Assembly: GCA_024195265.1 (NCBI GenBank)
Contig: JAJLRJ010000001.1
Coordinates: forward strand, 6,367,857-6,431,856
Reading direction: 5' to 3'
Length of the DNA stretch: 64,000 nt
From: Dendrophyllia cribrosa
Taxonomy: Eukaryota; Cnidaria; Anthozoa; Scleractinia; Dendrophylliidae
Both the position numbers and the translations under genes were made by a program. The notes under the pieces are model-generated. The model had not been told where the DNA came from. It searched no databases and was given only the letters and a program-made list of their open reading frames with translations. Positions 44,381 through 56,662 of this stretch are shown piece by piece; within the stretch, counting starts at the first letter, position 1; every line of letters begins with the position of its first letter.

Positions 44381-44626
44381 CAGCTATTTCAATTAACGTT
44401 GTCGGATGAAAGCTCAAAGCTACAAGCCAAGATAGTCGGGAGCGACGCAAAATAAGCGTTTTCCCCGCTCGTCGCATCGCTCATTCGCGCCGTTTCTTTT
44501 CGTTTCACCGCTTCCAACTACCTGCATGCCTGGAACAGGCGCTCGGTTTACTCGTTCGCGGATCGGTCTTGACTTGTAGGCTTTGAGCTTTAAGCTTTCA
44601 CCCGACAACGTTAATTGAAATAGCTG
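44381..44626. mobile_element. MITE with CAGCTATTTC ends and TA duplication
   Basis: CAGCTATTTCAATTAACGTT faces its complement, with TA on both sides (44379-44380 and 44627-44628), as for Tc1/mariner-like elements. It interrupts duplicate block 1; the partner lacks it. 44629-45090 shows no gene. Confidence 0.8.
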
Positions 44627-45090
44627 TATATTCCCCCCAAAAAGGGTAGAAACACGGGATTATTTTTTTCTCGAATGTGCATAATCATCACCAGGGCCCG
44701 GTTGTTCAAAAGCCGGTTAACGATAACCCAGAATTAAAACTTAACCGAGGATTTAATTTCTCTTGTTAGAAGAGTTTTCAAAAGATTATTATTAGTTACA
44801 TGCGAAGACAAGTCAGAGACGAAACAAAGGGCAAACTTGGAAAAATCTCCATTGATTAATTATTTAACTGGAATCAAAATTGATGCTGACGCTGGGTTAG
44901 CTTTACCGCGCTTTGAACAACCCGACCCAGGTCTCCAATTACCTGAGACAGAATATTGGTTTATCCATGTCACGTGCGTGAATAGGAAATTGTTGATGGC
45001 AGACGGCATTATAAAACATGGGTACGTTTTTTGTTGTAAGCCCATATACGTAGCCTTGTAGCCTGTGAAGTATGAGACCCACTGGCTGCC

Positions 45091-45353
45091 TTAAAGGAAA
45101 CCTCCATTTTCATGACAAATTAACATTAAATTGTTGGAAATAAAGTCAAAATTTTGATTATTTTAATAACAAATGGAAATATTCATTCAGTGTACAAAAA
45201 AATGGATATGAATATCGCCTATTTTCGCTTTTAAATTTCCCACGCGTTGCCATTTTGAATATTTATGACGTGTTACGGTTGCTCCTATTGTTTAGAATCA
45301 ATATTCTTTTGTATGCAACGTCAATTTGTTATAACAATGGAGGTTCCCTTTAA
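45091..45353. mobile_element. TTAA-flanked MITE
   Basis: TTAAAGGAAACCTCCATT to AATGGAGGTTCCCTTTAA, with mismatches further in. Length 263. Confidence 0.75.
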
Positions 45354-45472
45354 AAAACGAAAAGACATATAAATATAAATTCCCTTTATTTACCTTTGGT
45401 ATAGTGGTCATAGTACAAGTGTTTGTGGGGCCGAAGATAACAATTAAACAGAAGGCGGTCCAGTTGGCTATT

Positions 45473-45777
45473 TTACAAGCGTGGCCGAGAGGGGCGGAGT
45501 ACGCAGCTCTTACAAGGTCTTCCCTGATTTGCTAAGAAAACAATACAATAAACGACACAACAGTGGACCCGGCCTAGCCCTGAAAACAATAGAGCTGCGT
45601 GATACCCAGGTCCAATGAAATTAGAGGTTGTTAAGAACTGCGTGGTATCTGTGGCCGAGGAGTAGACCGGCCGACCGGGTCTACCATAAAACAACTCTAG
45701 CTTCTCATCAGAACGGGACTTGAACCCGGGACTGACAGATTGCATGTCCGGCGGCGCCCTAACCACTCGACCACGCT
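45473..45777 (-). mobile_element. tRNA-derived SINE
   Basis: The minus strand begins AGCGTGGTCGAGTGGTTAG (polymerase III A box); GGGTTCAAGTCCC (B box) follows about 45 bases later. The ~230-base body is unrelated to tRNA. The head resembles a tRNA-Ser/Leu type but would not fold as a working tRNA with its body. Confidence 0.7.
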
Positions 45778-45933
45778 TCTTCCTAATTATAATGGTTCCG
45801 TTCTGTCTAAAATTACTCTATTAGCGAACTGAAACTTTACAAAAATGTCTTTGGCTTCGGCTGGACACTAAGATGGAAATGGTTGCAACTTGAAAAAACG
45901 TGGGCCAAGTTCGTACCTTAAGGATTAAGAAAT

Positions 45934-46280
45934 CACAGGTAGCCCAAGCTGTATGTGTCACAGTAACCGTTACGAGCAAAATTATAAGGATTTGTATGAG
46001 AAAAACGGTCCATTCTAGGAGCTAAAAAATATGAACAAGATTTCAATAAAAATTGCGTACCTTACTTCGCTTGTGTGTTTCCTCGTCTCCTATGTGGTTT
46101 TTGGGGCGATTTAGAGCGTTTCCCGTGAGTTTTAGGGAAAGTAAGCGAAGTAAGGTAGGCAATTTTTATTGAAATCTTGTTAGTATTTTTTAGCTCCTAG
46201 AATGGACCGTTTTTCTCACTGCAAATCCTTATAATTTCGCTCGTAACGGTTCATGACACATATAGCTTGGGCTACCTGTG
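45934..46280. mobile_element. Foldback element, CACAGGT ends, 7-bp duplication (copy 4)
   Basis: 347 bases, CACAGGTAGCCCAAGC to GCTTGGGCTACCTGTG, flanked by AAGAAAT (45927-45933 and 46281-46287). Arms share AACGGTCCATTCTAGGAGCT and AAGATTTCAATAAAAATTGC. Ends match the family consensus CACARGYNNCCCAA. Confidence 0.92.
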
Positions 46281-46514
46281 AAGAAATCGCTAAAAGAAAT
46301 CGACTTTTTTCCCTTGAGAATTCACTTATTCACTTCTTGGTGTTGTAGGAGCATTTCGTACTTCGTAAAGGTTCGTAGTTTTAATTATGGCACAGTTTAA
46401 CCGCCAAAACATAAAAATCCCGATAGGATAGCCCCTTATGAACAATAAAAAGTAAAAGTAAATAAAAATAAAAAATCGTAAAAATTTTCTTACTCAGTGC
46501 GTAATAAAATATGT

Positions 46515-46920
46515 AAAAATCGAGAAATATTTCGTTCGGCTCTCCGGAACTTCATCAGTCTCAAATGAATAATGTTAATCAGGGTGGTTATCGTGCTTGT
46601 GGGGTTCTCGAGAGGGTTGTCTCTGTTCAAAGAGGGCTTTTTTTAACTTTAACTTATTTAACTTTATCTCGATTGCTTCCCTTTCGTTTCGTAGCTATTA
46701 TCGAATGTCCCGTGAGATGGCAATGTTCATAAATTGCTGACGAATCTCTCGTGAGGTGTTCCTTGACTCTAGTTTCAAGTGCGTGTGCGGTTTCACCGAC
46801 ATACTCTTTGTTGCATTGTTCGCAATTAATTTGTTTTTCCCAAGTTCTATGGCCTACCCAAGATCCATAAGTTGGACGCCCACCAATTGTTTCGAGTGAC
46901 GCACTGGCAACCTGACGCAA
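46515..46920 (-). pseudogene. Penelope-like GIY-YIG endonuclease remnant and 3' end
   Basis: The minus-strand frame 46654-46920 contains INCEQCNKEYVGETAH, then VKEHL, the first half of a GIY-YIG nuclease, with no RT left. Downstream, at 46515-46560, lies CUGAUGA, A, GUUC...GAAC, GAAA: a hammerhead-like arrangement whose stem I and stem III do not pair convincingly. The hammerhead at 46931-46983 sits 10 bases upstream of the frame, consistent with one collapsed element. Confidence 0.75.
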
Positions 46921-46930
46921 TCTGGCAGTG

Positions 46931-46983
46931 GCAGCTATGGACAGCTGTTTCGTCCTTGTTGGGATTCATCAGCATAGCATAGC
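46931..46983 (-). ncRNA. Hammerhead ribozyme, type I (copy 4), beside a Penelope fragment
   Basis: Minus strand: stem Ib GC/GC, loop UAUG/CU, stem I CUAUG/CAUAG, core CUGAUGA (46972-46966), stem II AUCC/GGAC (outer A-C mismatch), GAAA, stem III AC...GU around AGCU, GUC. The A at the first stem II position replaces a strongly preferred G and may slow cleavage. Confidence 0.78.
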
Positions 46984-47647
46984 ATAGCCGTCGGGCACCT
47001 GATAGGACTCGAAAGCCCTATGGTTTTTGTGTTTGCGTCGAATGGCCGGTCCCCAGTAGGGTGGTGCAATGCCGCCAAACGATAAAGACTCCACAAACAT
47101 ATACATTACTAACTAACACATACACAACGATACATGACGCCGGAAGGGTGAACCGTCACGCCAACTTCGCCGGGGAGATGAACCCCGCCTCCCGTTAAGG
47201 TCGCGCAGTGCAATGCGACCCAATGCAAAAATTCATAACAAAAACACCTCTCAATACATAACGGAAACAAGACAAAAACATGTAAAGGTAGACCGCAGAG
47301 TACAACCACTAAAGGCGACCCTTTGGAGAACCCAACACAACAAAGGAAATTTATTCCCTAGGGGAATAAATGGTTTTATGGAACGTGCTGCGCCGGTTGG
47401 ACTTTGTCCGGAGATCATTTTACATCCGGGACTTTCTTAGCAGCATACTTAAGAGAATGGAGGCCTGGTTATCGGCCTCTTTGTCTCTAGCTTTGGTGCA
47501 GGCGAACGTTTTTAACACTGTAAGAAAAAATTCGCCTTTGACTGCCCGTGAGGAGAAAGTTGACGTCATTACACCAAGAAAATTGACACGAAGTTGAGTA
47601 TGTTTCTTTATTTTCACGGGAGGTGGTTGTTTTTTTAACATGCTTCG
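46984..47647. other. Retroelement debris; no intact gene
   Basis: Frames are short. TTATTCCCTAGGGGAATAAA is a perfect palindrome near 47350. The stretch likely belongs with the ORF1/SGNH fragments that follow. Confidence 0.4.
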
Positions 47648-47965
47648 ATGCGTTTCATAAATATGAACACAAAGGCAAAACCACGTGTGTTGATATTAGG
47701 TCATTCGTTTGTTCGAAGACAAAGGGACTTTATCAGCCAGAATTGCGAGGATGACCGATACCATCAAAACTTAGACCTTGCTAAGGTATGCGACGTCGAA
47801 TTTAAAGGAATCGGAGGGCGAACAGTCGACAAAATGATACGGTGCGATTTGCGGGCTATTCGCAGCACCGCCCCCAGCATCGTGGTGCTAGAACTGGGTT
47901 CCAACGATTTATGTGATCGATCCGCGGACACGGAGACAATTGCAAGATCTTCGTCCCCGAAGGTG
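47648..47965 (+). pseudogene. SGNH-hydrolase-like fragment of a retroelement
   Basis: MRFINMNTKAKPRVLILGHS opens the frame; the Ser motif GHSFVRR and the block III motif LGSNDLCD are visible. The frame then runs into antisense zinc-knuckle sequence near 47950, so the C-terminal catalytic Asp/His block is missing. Esterase-like domains of this kind are known in ORF1 of some CR1/L2-type LINEs. Confidence 0.6.
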
Positions 47966-47993
47966 ATGGTCCCGTCCACGATCAGATGCTGGA

Positions 47994-49160
47994 CTAGCAG
48001 GATCTGCGCAGCCGTAAGGGAGGAACCCCCTTTACAGGAACCAAATCCCGGATGGAGCAACTTGAGGTCGAGGGCTGAACGCTCAGATATCGGCGCACCA
48101 GCAAACAGATCCCAAACCCATTTAGGACACATAAGGCCCGGGGGGACTCTATGGCCACGGAGGCCACAGCGGAGCCATCCGAAGAGACGTTAGAGGGGAC
48201 CGGAGCACCACCCGGCACAGGTGTACCCTGGGACACGGGGGCACCCGAGGGCACAGACGGGTCAGAAGAAACAGTAGTTGGGTGGGGGGGGGGGGGGGGG
48301 GGGGGGGGTAGACTCGAAGAGCATAGGGGTGGCTGAGGCTGAAACTGGGCTTCCTCCCATTGAAGCTGGTCCTCCCAAACCTCGCGATGAGAATGGAGGA
48401 GTGAAGCATCCGGCCCCTCCGGAGAGACAGCCATCGCTGGAGGAGACAGACCCTGACCAGGAGCAGGAGCATTGTGTTGCTCTCCCGCACCCTGGTCAAC
48501 CCTATCCTCCGAACTAGGGGGACCGGGCCTTACCCTTGGAGTGCGTCCGACGAGGGCTGACAGGGCCAGAACCGTGGGAGGCAGCAACTGCGAGGTCGCC
48601 AGACATGAGGGACGCCTCGCTCTCCGAACAGGAATCGGCCGGATCGACGATCTCGCCGCCAGGCTGAGCAGCTGGAGGGGGAACGGGATCCGACGAAGCA
48701 GGCACGGTAGAGACACTCAGACCCGAAGGAGCCGCCGAAGCAGCACCCCAGTCCCTCCTGCACTGCCGAGCAACGTGACCGGGCTTGTGACAGCGACGGC
48801 ACTTTCCATGGTAAGGACACTGCTTTGCACGATGACCAGGCTTCCTGCAGATCGGGCAGACAGTAGGCTGGCCAGCGTACCAAACCCGGCAATCGAAGCC
48901 CATCACGCGGAGAACGAGAGGGATCTCCTTGATGACGAGGAAACTTGTTGTAAGGCACCTGGACCACCTTGCGGACATCCCCATAAGGAGCCAACAACTC
49001 CTTCACAGAAGCGTCGGAAACCTCGACAGGGCAGTCACGAACGTAACCACGCGCGAGCGAGGCTCGGCGGGCTGAACGGGAAGACTAACGCCATTGCAAT
49101 GGAGACCGTCTTCCAGAAGAACAGAGGCAGAGTCCGCACTCTAGAAAGAGATACGGACCT
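47994..49160 (-). pseudogene. Retroelement ORF1 / gag-like protein with two zinc knuckles
   Basis: Minus strand. An RRM-like stretch (LLAPYGDVRKVVQVPY, near 48960-49000) changes frame before VMGFDCRVWYAGQP. Then come two CCHC knuckles, CPICRKPGHRAKQC and CRRCHKPGHVARQC (residues 43-56 and 62-75 of the 48514-48984 frame), and a Pro/Ser-rich tail that changes frame again near 48540. A G-homopolymer (about 22) lies at 48285-48308. Stops upstream of 49006 show decay. Confidence 0.7.
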
Positions 49161-49899
49161 TTCCCTGTAGCAAAAACTGGATGCACGTGACATCAGCCGG
49201 CAGGACGGAGGACGGGGGCCAGAAGTGGGACGATATCGTCGACGCCAGAGGTCTTGTAAATGGCGGGCGGGAAGGTCACCAAACAGCTACGCGCACAATC
49301 CAGCCCCACGGACATAACGGTGGAAAAAGGCAAAACTCCGAAAAGTTAAGCCAAGTTGTCCGCGGACAAAAAAAGGATGGGTAACTAAACTGACCGACCA
49401 AAAAGCTCAGTGAAAAAAACACCAAAATCTTCAGGGAACTTCTCACCGAAGATCGCTTAACTCAGTGTTCAATGAACGCCTGGGAACTCTAGTACAAAAA
49501 TACTAGAGCCTTCGGCCAAAGCTTATGTAAAGCACTCCTTTAAGCGTCAACTTTACACTACACATGTGGTAGCTGTTGGCTGGGGACAGCACGGCCTTCC
49601 TCCCAAGGCATGCGTATGGAGAGGTGGATCAGCATTTTTTGCCGATCGATGTGCCAGTAAATTCTAAGTAAAAACATTATCAGTACTAACAAACAGTACC
49701 TTTTTTGTGGCGCGCGGCATAATAATTTGCATGGTCAGTACTAGTCGGCTGTGATTGGTCAATATATTTAGCTTTGGGAATACTTGGGTCTCTTCGCAAA
49801 ATTCAGTTGTTGACAATTAAACGGTTGGAAATGTGAAGTGTAAATTTCAAGGTGCAAGTCAACAATAGCGCCCTGATTAGGGCCCTTCATATGAGCTCA
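49161..49899. other. No gene seen
   Basis: Continuation of retroelement-like sequence to about 49350, then unassigned. Confidence 0.4.
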
Positions 49900-50105
49900 G
49901 TTGACTGGGCAGCCCGGTTACCGATATCTCGCCTCACTCCTATTTGTTATTTAATAAAGTGTTTTGTTGTTGTTGTTGTTGTTGTTGTTATGATGTGTTC
50001 AAACGAGAAGGCGGGCTGGCCTGGTTACAGAGATCTCGCCTCACTCCTATTTGTGACGTGTTCATACGAGAAGGCGGGCTGGCTTGGTTACCGAGATCTC
50101 GGTTT
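49900..50105. repeat. Imperfect tandem repeat with (GTT)n
   Basis: CGGTTACCGATATCTCGCCT or close variants occur three times, with GAGAAGGCGGGCTGGC twice and a GTT run at 49967-49989. A perfect hairpin GTCATCC...GGATGAC is at 50306-50328. Confidence 0.75.
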
Positions 50106-50799
50106 GACCAGCCGGTAACTCAGTAAAAGGGTTGGAAATTTTCCCACATGAACCGGGATGGAAAAATTTGAAATTCACACGCGTTTCTGTTGAAGATAAA
50201 AAATGATTTCTCTATGCTAAATGAGTAAAGATATAAGAATTTTCAGGATTACAGCAAAAAAAATCGTGAGTTAATATTCTCATGCACGCCATCACGTACA
50301 CAATGTCATCCCGGTAACCAGGATGACATTTTACATATGAACACACGAAAAAATTCGTCCCGGTAACGGGGCTCGCGCTCCCACTATTCAAGATAGAAAA
50401 TTAGGACTTCTCGTAGTGCAATTACCGGTACCATTAGGGTTCCCACGTTGATACGAGGACTTTTTTTGGGAAATAAGCTATCCATGATTACAAAAACACC
50501 ATTCACGCGTGTACAGAGACAAAATGTTTTTCTTCTCCGGCTGATAAAAAGGGACTTATCGTACGTAGTCCAAAGTAACTTGAAGTCTTCTATACCCGAT
50601 GTATTCCTGTCTGTGTTATATACCCTTAATTTTAGCATGGGAAGGTTGCTAAAGGTAGCCGAAATATTGGTATGTCTTCATTTGTGATGATATAATATAT
50701 TTGGTTATTTGGTTTAATATAACCGATATTTGCATACGTTCTAATTTAAGTCTTGTTTCATTAAGACGTTTTCGAAATTAATTCTGGCAATAACCCTTT
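50106..50799. other. No gene seen
   Basis: Short frames only. Confidence 0.4.
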
Positions 50800-51490
50800 T
50801 TTTCAGGATAACATTCTGACACAATATCGCCGATTAAAGTGTTCTTAGCAAGAGACCTCTCTCGTTTATCGATCGGCCTTAACACAAGGTATGAATTTTA
50901 AAGTAAATATAGCTGAAAGAAAACATGATAATGAATTTTGTAATTTGCGGTTTGTTATTTATCCTCAACGGAGGTAAGATATTGCTATAAAGAAAGAAAC
51001 AAAGCATTGTATGAGAATTTAAGCATATGGGCTTCACGTAAAGTACATTTCCTTATTGATCACATGCCATTCTTGTTTGACCCTTGTTTATAACAATGTA
51101 TAATCAATTTTCACTGATCATAAGTTTCATTTTGTATAGGTGAGATGCGTCGACTATTTGGTAAGTTTCACTGAAGCAGGTAAGTTTCATCTCTCTCTAA
51201 ACTAGCAATCATTTTCCGATAAAACATTTTAATGTTTTAAAAAACAGTTGCGATTCTGTGCTTATCTGTTTATAATTTTTGTTTCATTTTTTCATTATTG
51301 TTTTCAGTTGATAATTCTTCGTCTCAAAACGTTTGGTTTTGAGTTTGTTTCCTGCATTCATGACCGCCAGGTGAGCCCATTCAGATTATATTTGGTGGAG
51401 CAAACAAGGTTTATTGGCATAAAGAACGATTCTTTTAATTAAGAGGTAAAAAAACGTTAAGGTAAAGCAACTTTATTTAGACACATGCAA
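50800..51490 (+). repeat. Old segmental duplicate, block 2 (partner 58090-58800), exon-like
   Basis: Both copies keep a polypyrimidine-AG, then GA(T/C)(A/G)ACATTCTGACA, and AAACAAGGT or AACACAAGGT about 70 bases on. Further on, TTTTGTATAG, a short block with ATGCGT, and GGTAAGTT. These resemble small non-coding exons with acceptors and donors. No protein frame links them. Confidence 0.45.
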
Positions 51491-52129
51491 ATTCAGGTTG
51501 AAGCGATAAAGCCTGCCTGGTCCTTCTTAACAATTGATAGCTTTCATTGCCTTTTCAAACAAGAGACAAAATAAGGTAACAGAGAAGATCTCCGTGCGCC
51601 TTGATAATTATTTCCAATCAGTAAAATCTATTATTAGTTTACACCCATGCCGTATCATGACTGCGTGGTCGTGGCCACAGAGATCAGATATGATGTACGC
51701 CTCATTATTGCTGTATATATTGTTGTGCTTGGCTTGTGTCCAACGAAGAAAAAAGTTCATAACAATTGTGACCTTTAAACACCACGATTTTATGGGAAGC
51801 TCTGACGGCCGGAATACCAAGGAACGCCCCTAGAAACGTTTGAATGCAGAGAGGTCCACACAACGCATAAATAAAACTCATTGCCGGGATCGGTTTTTCC
51901 CGACTCTAATGTAGAGGTGCTCGAGCCAGACTTCACTTGAAGTGTGATAAAACAATGAAACTGAATGCAAGGTTTGGTACTACGAAATATTAGCCGCCAG
52001 TAAATAGATCAGCCCAACGCCCCTAGCTTATTGCCGAGAGAGAGACCTTACGCTTGAAAGACTAATCCCATGAGTCATTTGGAAGATAACAGAACATACA
52101 TTTCGTGAAAGAAAATGAGTTCAAGACAC
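51491..52129. other. No gene seen
   Basis: A frame at 51534-51833 is short and unrecognised. Confidence 0.4.
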
Positions 52130-53040
52130 CAATACTGAACTCAGCTTTTCCCTCCTGGCTGCTACCCCATCATATAAATATAAATGTAAATATGGTTTTC
52201 TTTAGAATCTCTCATCGGATTTCAAAGTTTATAATATGTAATTTCAAAAGCGAAGTGATTATATATTTCTTATGGGAAGAAGACCTAATATGAAGAAATT
52301 CATGTGTAATAGAATAGTGAAATTCACTGTTATTCTCTCTTACGAGTAATTTTTGTTTTTCAAAACCTCTCAACGGATTTCAAAGTTTAATACCGGAATG
52401 TCATTTGAAAGCGCAGTGAATATACATCGTCTGGCAGAGCGGAATGACGTTCAGCTAGAAAAAGGTTAAACATGTAGAAAATTATGCCGCTTTCAACAAA
52501 CTATTTGCGCTTGGTTATAACTCAATATTCCACCTTCAATTGAAAGTCACAAAAATCCTCCCTTGTAAATACCTTCTTTTTTTCAGACCCTTTAAACATA
52601 TTTCAAGGATTAATATGTCGTTTAAAAGCGAAGTGTATAATTATATATTTCTTACTCAGAGTGAAGTGATTTTTGTTTAGAAAAAGGTTAAACACTGAAA
52701 TGTAGAAAATCATCCCACGTTCGCAAAACTATTTGCGATTGGTCAACTGAATATGACACTTTCAAGTGAAAGTCACCAATAATCTTCTCTAGCAAATCAT
52801 TTCTTCTTAAGAACTCAACAGATCGAGTTCAAAGTTGAACCGTTTCCACACTCCCAGACACAAGTAATGGAGACGTGTGTTGTTCTAACTTTGAGTCTGT
52901 TGATAAAATCCTATTGTGTGACCATTCAAACGAAACCTCTTCAGCAGTACTTTTGCATATGGTACTATTTGTTTTTCAATATTTTACATAACGAAATTTG
53001 GGATTTTTTTTGAATTTTTGGGAGTTAAAGGATTAATATG
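52130..53040. repeat. Diverged long tandem-like repeats
   Basis: GGATTTCAAAGTTTA, AAAGCGAAGTG(A/T), TATATTTCTTA and AAAAAGGTTAAACA recur three times at 52200-52830. The right end is an inverted relative of the 40.5-kb repeat. Confidence 0.65.
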
Positions 53041-53243
53041 TCGTAATTTGAAAGAAGTGAATATTCATTCTCAAAATCATTATCGTTTTTCATAACATGA
53101 TGTTCATTGCTTGTGCAATGCATTAAGGCAAATTAGAAGATATACAAGAAAGAATAATAAGAAAAATAATCTAACACTATGTTTATAAAAATAAGACAGG
53201 AAATTCGTAATCGAATTAAATTGAAATTTTTAATATGTTTTAG

Positions 53244-53599
53244 TTAAACACGAAGTTCCAGTATAAAAGGCTTAGCTCCTCCATTTCACACCGTTTGGGT
53301 GTGAAATGCAAATTAACGCGTCTTTCAGTCACAAAACGTGGTTAACTGGCGCGTCCTTTAAATATAATTTGCTTCAAAAATCTAATAAACCAAGATTTTA
53401 CCTGAACAAAAAAAGAAATAGAAGTTCATAAAGAGTTCTGATATAACTTTCATAAAGTTTTTCCAAATTGTGTTTGCAATGGTCTCTGTAATGACGCATG
53501 TTGTTTGTCATTTTTTGTTAATGCTTCAGTGGTTGATTGATGACTGGAGGTGAGAATGGCCAGGTCAGGCTCTTTTTATGACCGGAACTTCGTGTTTAA
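53244..53599. mobile_element. TTAA-flanked MITE with ACACGAAGTTCC ends
   Basis: TTAAACACGAAGTTCC to GGAACTTCGTGTTTAA, 356 bases, non-coding. Confidence 0.82.
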
Positions 53600-53771
53600 C
53601 GTATAGTTGACAGTACGTTTGCAGACCTAGGTAAATATTGCAGTAATAAGTCTGTTTAATCACCGGAATGGATGGCAAGAACACTATATATAAGTATTAT
53701 TCCGTATTAATTTTTGTAAGAAAACTGGACACCTATGAATAAAAAAAAAAACTAAAAAAAATTGAATTAAG

Positions 53772-54062
53772 TGGTTTTCTCTTGAGTGTCGTAAAGCCGC
53801 GGCTTAAAACCAAAACCAAAGTAATTACTCTGACGAACCACAGCGCAGACGCAGACAATCCAATGAACCAATCAGAGATTGAAGCAAAGACATGTAGCCG
53901 GCACCAAGCGCGGGAATACGCGTGCGAGCAAGTCATGATTGGTTTTAGTTTTACTTCTGATTGGCTGAGAAAGTGGCGCGAGATCTTTTAGCCAATCACT
54001 ATGCATAGCAATGCAAAACCAAAGCAATTGTGTAATTACTTTCGATACTCAATTGAAAACCG
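53772..54062. mobile_element. MITE family with GCGGTTTTCAAT ends, copy 3
   Basis: Best full-length copy: TGGTTTTCTCTTGAGTGTCG to CGATACTCAATTGAAAACCG. The interior matches 2730-2985. Confidence 0.8.
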
Positions 54063-54184
54063 CGAGCTCTAATAAAAGAAGTACAACGTATAACTGTAAA
54101 ACTTTAGCTACTGAAAGTTTTTAAATTATTCATGTTCATATTCACAAACCAGATGTAGTGCAGGATCTACAAGCTTGTTCCTTT

Positions 54185-54570
54185 CCCGGGGTGAGGGGGG
54201 GGGGGGGGGGGGGGGGGGTGGGTACTCCCATATATGAGCTATATAGGTATGTGCCGCTGTGAAGGGTATGGTTTTCAGGCAGTTTAGTCTGGGATAGGGT
54301 GTAGTAATCAGAGATTTTTGGTCTAGATCAGGGTATCATTTTCCGCGAAACTGACCAGTTGCGTGAAGAATTTATTCTAGACAAGGTTTACTGGCAAATG
54401 GCATTTAAAAATCGGTACGGTGGGCATTTTTATTGACCCCTGTTAACTAATAACTGTGATAGTGAACGAGTTTCTGGAAAATAGCGAGTCTGGAATAGAT
54501 CTAGGATAGGGTAGGGTTTTTCGGTGTTTAGTCTAGAATAGGGTTGCAAAATGCAGCTCAATTACTTTCA
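54185..54570. repeat. Repeat with long G tract
   Basis: A G-homopolymer at about 54197-54219 precedes GTGGGTACTCCCATATATGA and repeated GTCT(G/A)GAATAG units. Probably a dispersed repeat. Confidence 0.55.
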
Positions 54571-55769
54571 TTCTTATTTCCTCGAGAGCTATTCGACATA
54601 GTCAACAGAGTTTATCTGCTTCTTTTTCGTTCTGTCATAACTATTATTTTTATATTATAATGACAAAATTTGGTACCTTAGTTAAATAACGAGAGAACTT
54701 TGTGCTAAATGAGATCAAGTTAATTTAATTTAATTTATTCCATTTCCACTGCATTAGTTGAAACAATGGTATCACACATAGAACATATATATATATACAT
54801 ATATAAAGAAGAAAACTTAGCTAAATTACATAAGAAAGAAAAAAATATATTTATATTATTGCAGTGGGGAAGGACTAGAAGGGAACATACGAACCATTCG
54901 AGCTAGTCCACCCAAGTCCACCCAAATCCACCCAAGTTTGGGTACATCTACATATTTAATACATTTCCAAGAACAAGATGAGTGTTCAAACATCTTAATT
55001 CATTTCAAAATGTTGTCACCTCTTGCCAACTACTCTTTTCATTTTACTGTAATGCAAAATCGTTAAAAATAATAAAAAATGGTTTTTGACATTGTAACAC
55101 TCGCTAAACCGGACACGAATTTTGAAATGGGTGGGTGCCAGAGACTTTTCCCGCATTCTCACCTCTCCCTCATATTACTTTTTTTTTTTACTTTTTATTT
55201 TAAGTCCGGCGCCGACTTCTCCCGAAAGCGTGCCGCGAGAGAACTTGTGGTATCCGGGTAAACATATTTCTATTCTGTATATTATCAGTAAATAATCAGT
55301 TTCATAGCTTTCTCATTTCTCAAATATATCTCGCCATATGTATAGAGTGTAAAACAGTCATTTGTTTTCGCTGCTCGCTCGCATACGACTGTTTTGCAGT
55401 TTGCCCTCGAGATTTCACGACATTATATTTCGGAGATTTAGGATACATATTTTCAAACGATTTGTCTAAATATATTTCAGAGATTTAGGGTACATTTTCA
55501 ATCACTTATATATTATTCCCTGAATTTTGAGTTGCTAAGTTTTGCTATTTTGACATCAGAAATAACATGTCAGTACAATTTATGTCCTGTATATTTCCTT
55601 CCACAATACAAATTATTTGAACAGAACCAGACATATATAATTTTTTTTATAATAATGTTATGTATTTTTTTTTACCTTGGAGTAGAGATTGTCCATAAAT
55701 TGACGTGCAAAGATAACTGTTCATCATTCCTGCATTTAATCTCGCGTAAATAATAACAATTTGGTAGGA
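54571..55769. other. No gene seen
   Basis: Includes a CCACCCAAGT triplication near 54908-54940 and AT-rich DNA. Confidence 0.4.
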
Positions 55770-56215
55770 TAGCTTTAAGCATAAACGTTTCCGAGTTTTT
55801 CCCTTGAAAACGTTTCTTTGGCTCCGTCACATTTCAGGCTAGAATTTCAAGTGAAGGACGTTCTTTTGTTTGCTCAATTTTTAATAACGTAACTTTATTG
55901 CTTTATATTAAATTCAACTTGAACCGTCATTTTTCATGCCAAACGTAATAACGACATAAAAGATCGTCAACTTTAGCGAAAAGGTCACTAGTGGAAACAG
56001 AAAAAACTGAGACTAGAGTGATATCACGATCCACTGAAGGATGGAATAGACAGCATTTGTAATGTTATTGCTGTTTTGTCATGGCTAGTAAATTTTTTCT
56101 TTTTGTTACAATTCTTAGACGTTTTTTTTTTTCTGCAGGACACTTCGTTTGAGTTAAAACTGATCCGTGTAATATGCATGCGCAAACAAAATCTCATCTT
56201 TCTTTCGTGTCCGTT
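55770..56215. repeat. Old segmental duplicate, partner of block 1
   Basis: Matches 43850-44360 in order and orientation, and lacks the TA-flanked MITE found there. Confidence 0.6.
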
Positions 56216-56662
56216 CTTCGTCCCTCTCAGGGATACAGTATCGTATTTCCAAGCGAAAGTTAATTTCTCGATTCTAGCTGTTATCAGCCCTACTTCACTG
56301 TCACGAGAACCACGCGCGCTTGATTATTGAACCATTGAACGAAGGAGAAACATGTCCCCCCACATCCCTGGTATTTCATTTCACAACTCCTTCGTTCCTG
56401 CAGCTGTGAGCACCCGCAAGTTTCCCTTTAAATTATGACGCAACAAGCTAGCGCGCTTGCTTCTCATGCTACTTCTTCGTTTCGGACTAATGGCAAAATA
56501 TAATTCAAATTAAACTTCAACTTACATGCAGGCCAGTCTCGTTTTATTGCAGAATTTTCCCTGAGAGAAGATTGGGACTTCTCTAAGTTTAACGACCATA
56601 ATTAGGATTTTGAAATCAAAATTGATACTGCGCAAAGCTCCCACATGGGATATATGTGCACA

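Noticed and set aside
46515..46560. Full hammerhead at the 3' end of the Penelope fragment
   Set aside because: CUGAUGA, stem II and GAAA are there, but stem I and stem III do not pair convincingly; kept only as a hammerhead-like remnant.
51534..51833. 99-codon frame as a gene
   Set aside because: No domain, no splice context, and a length expected by chance in AT-rich DNA.
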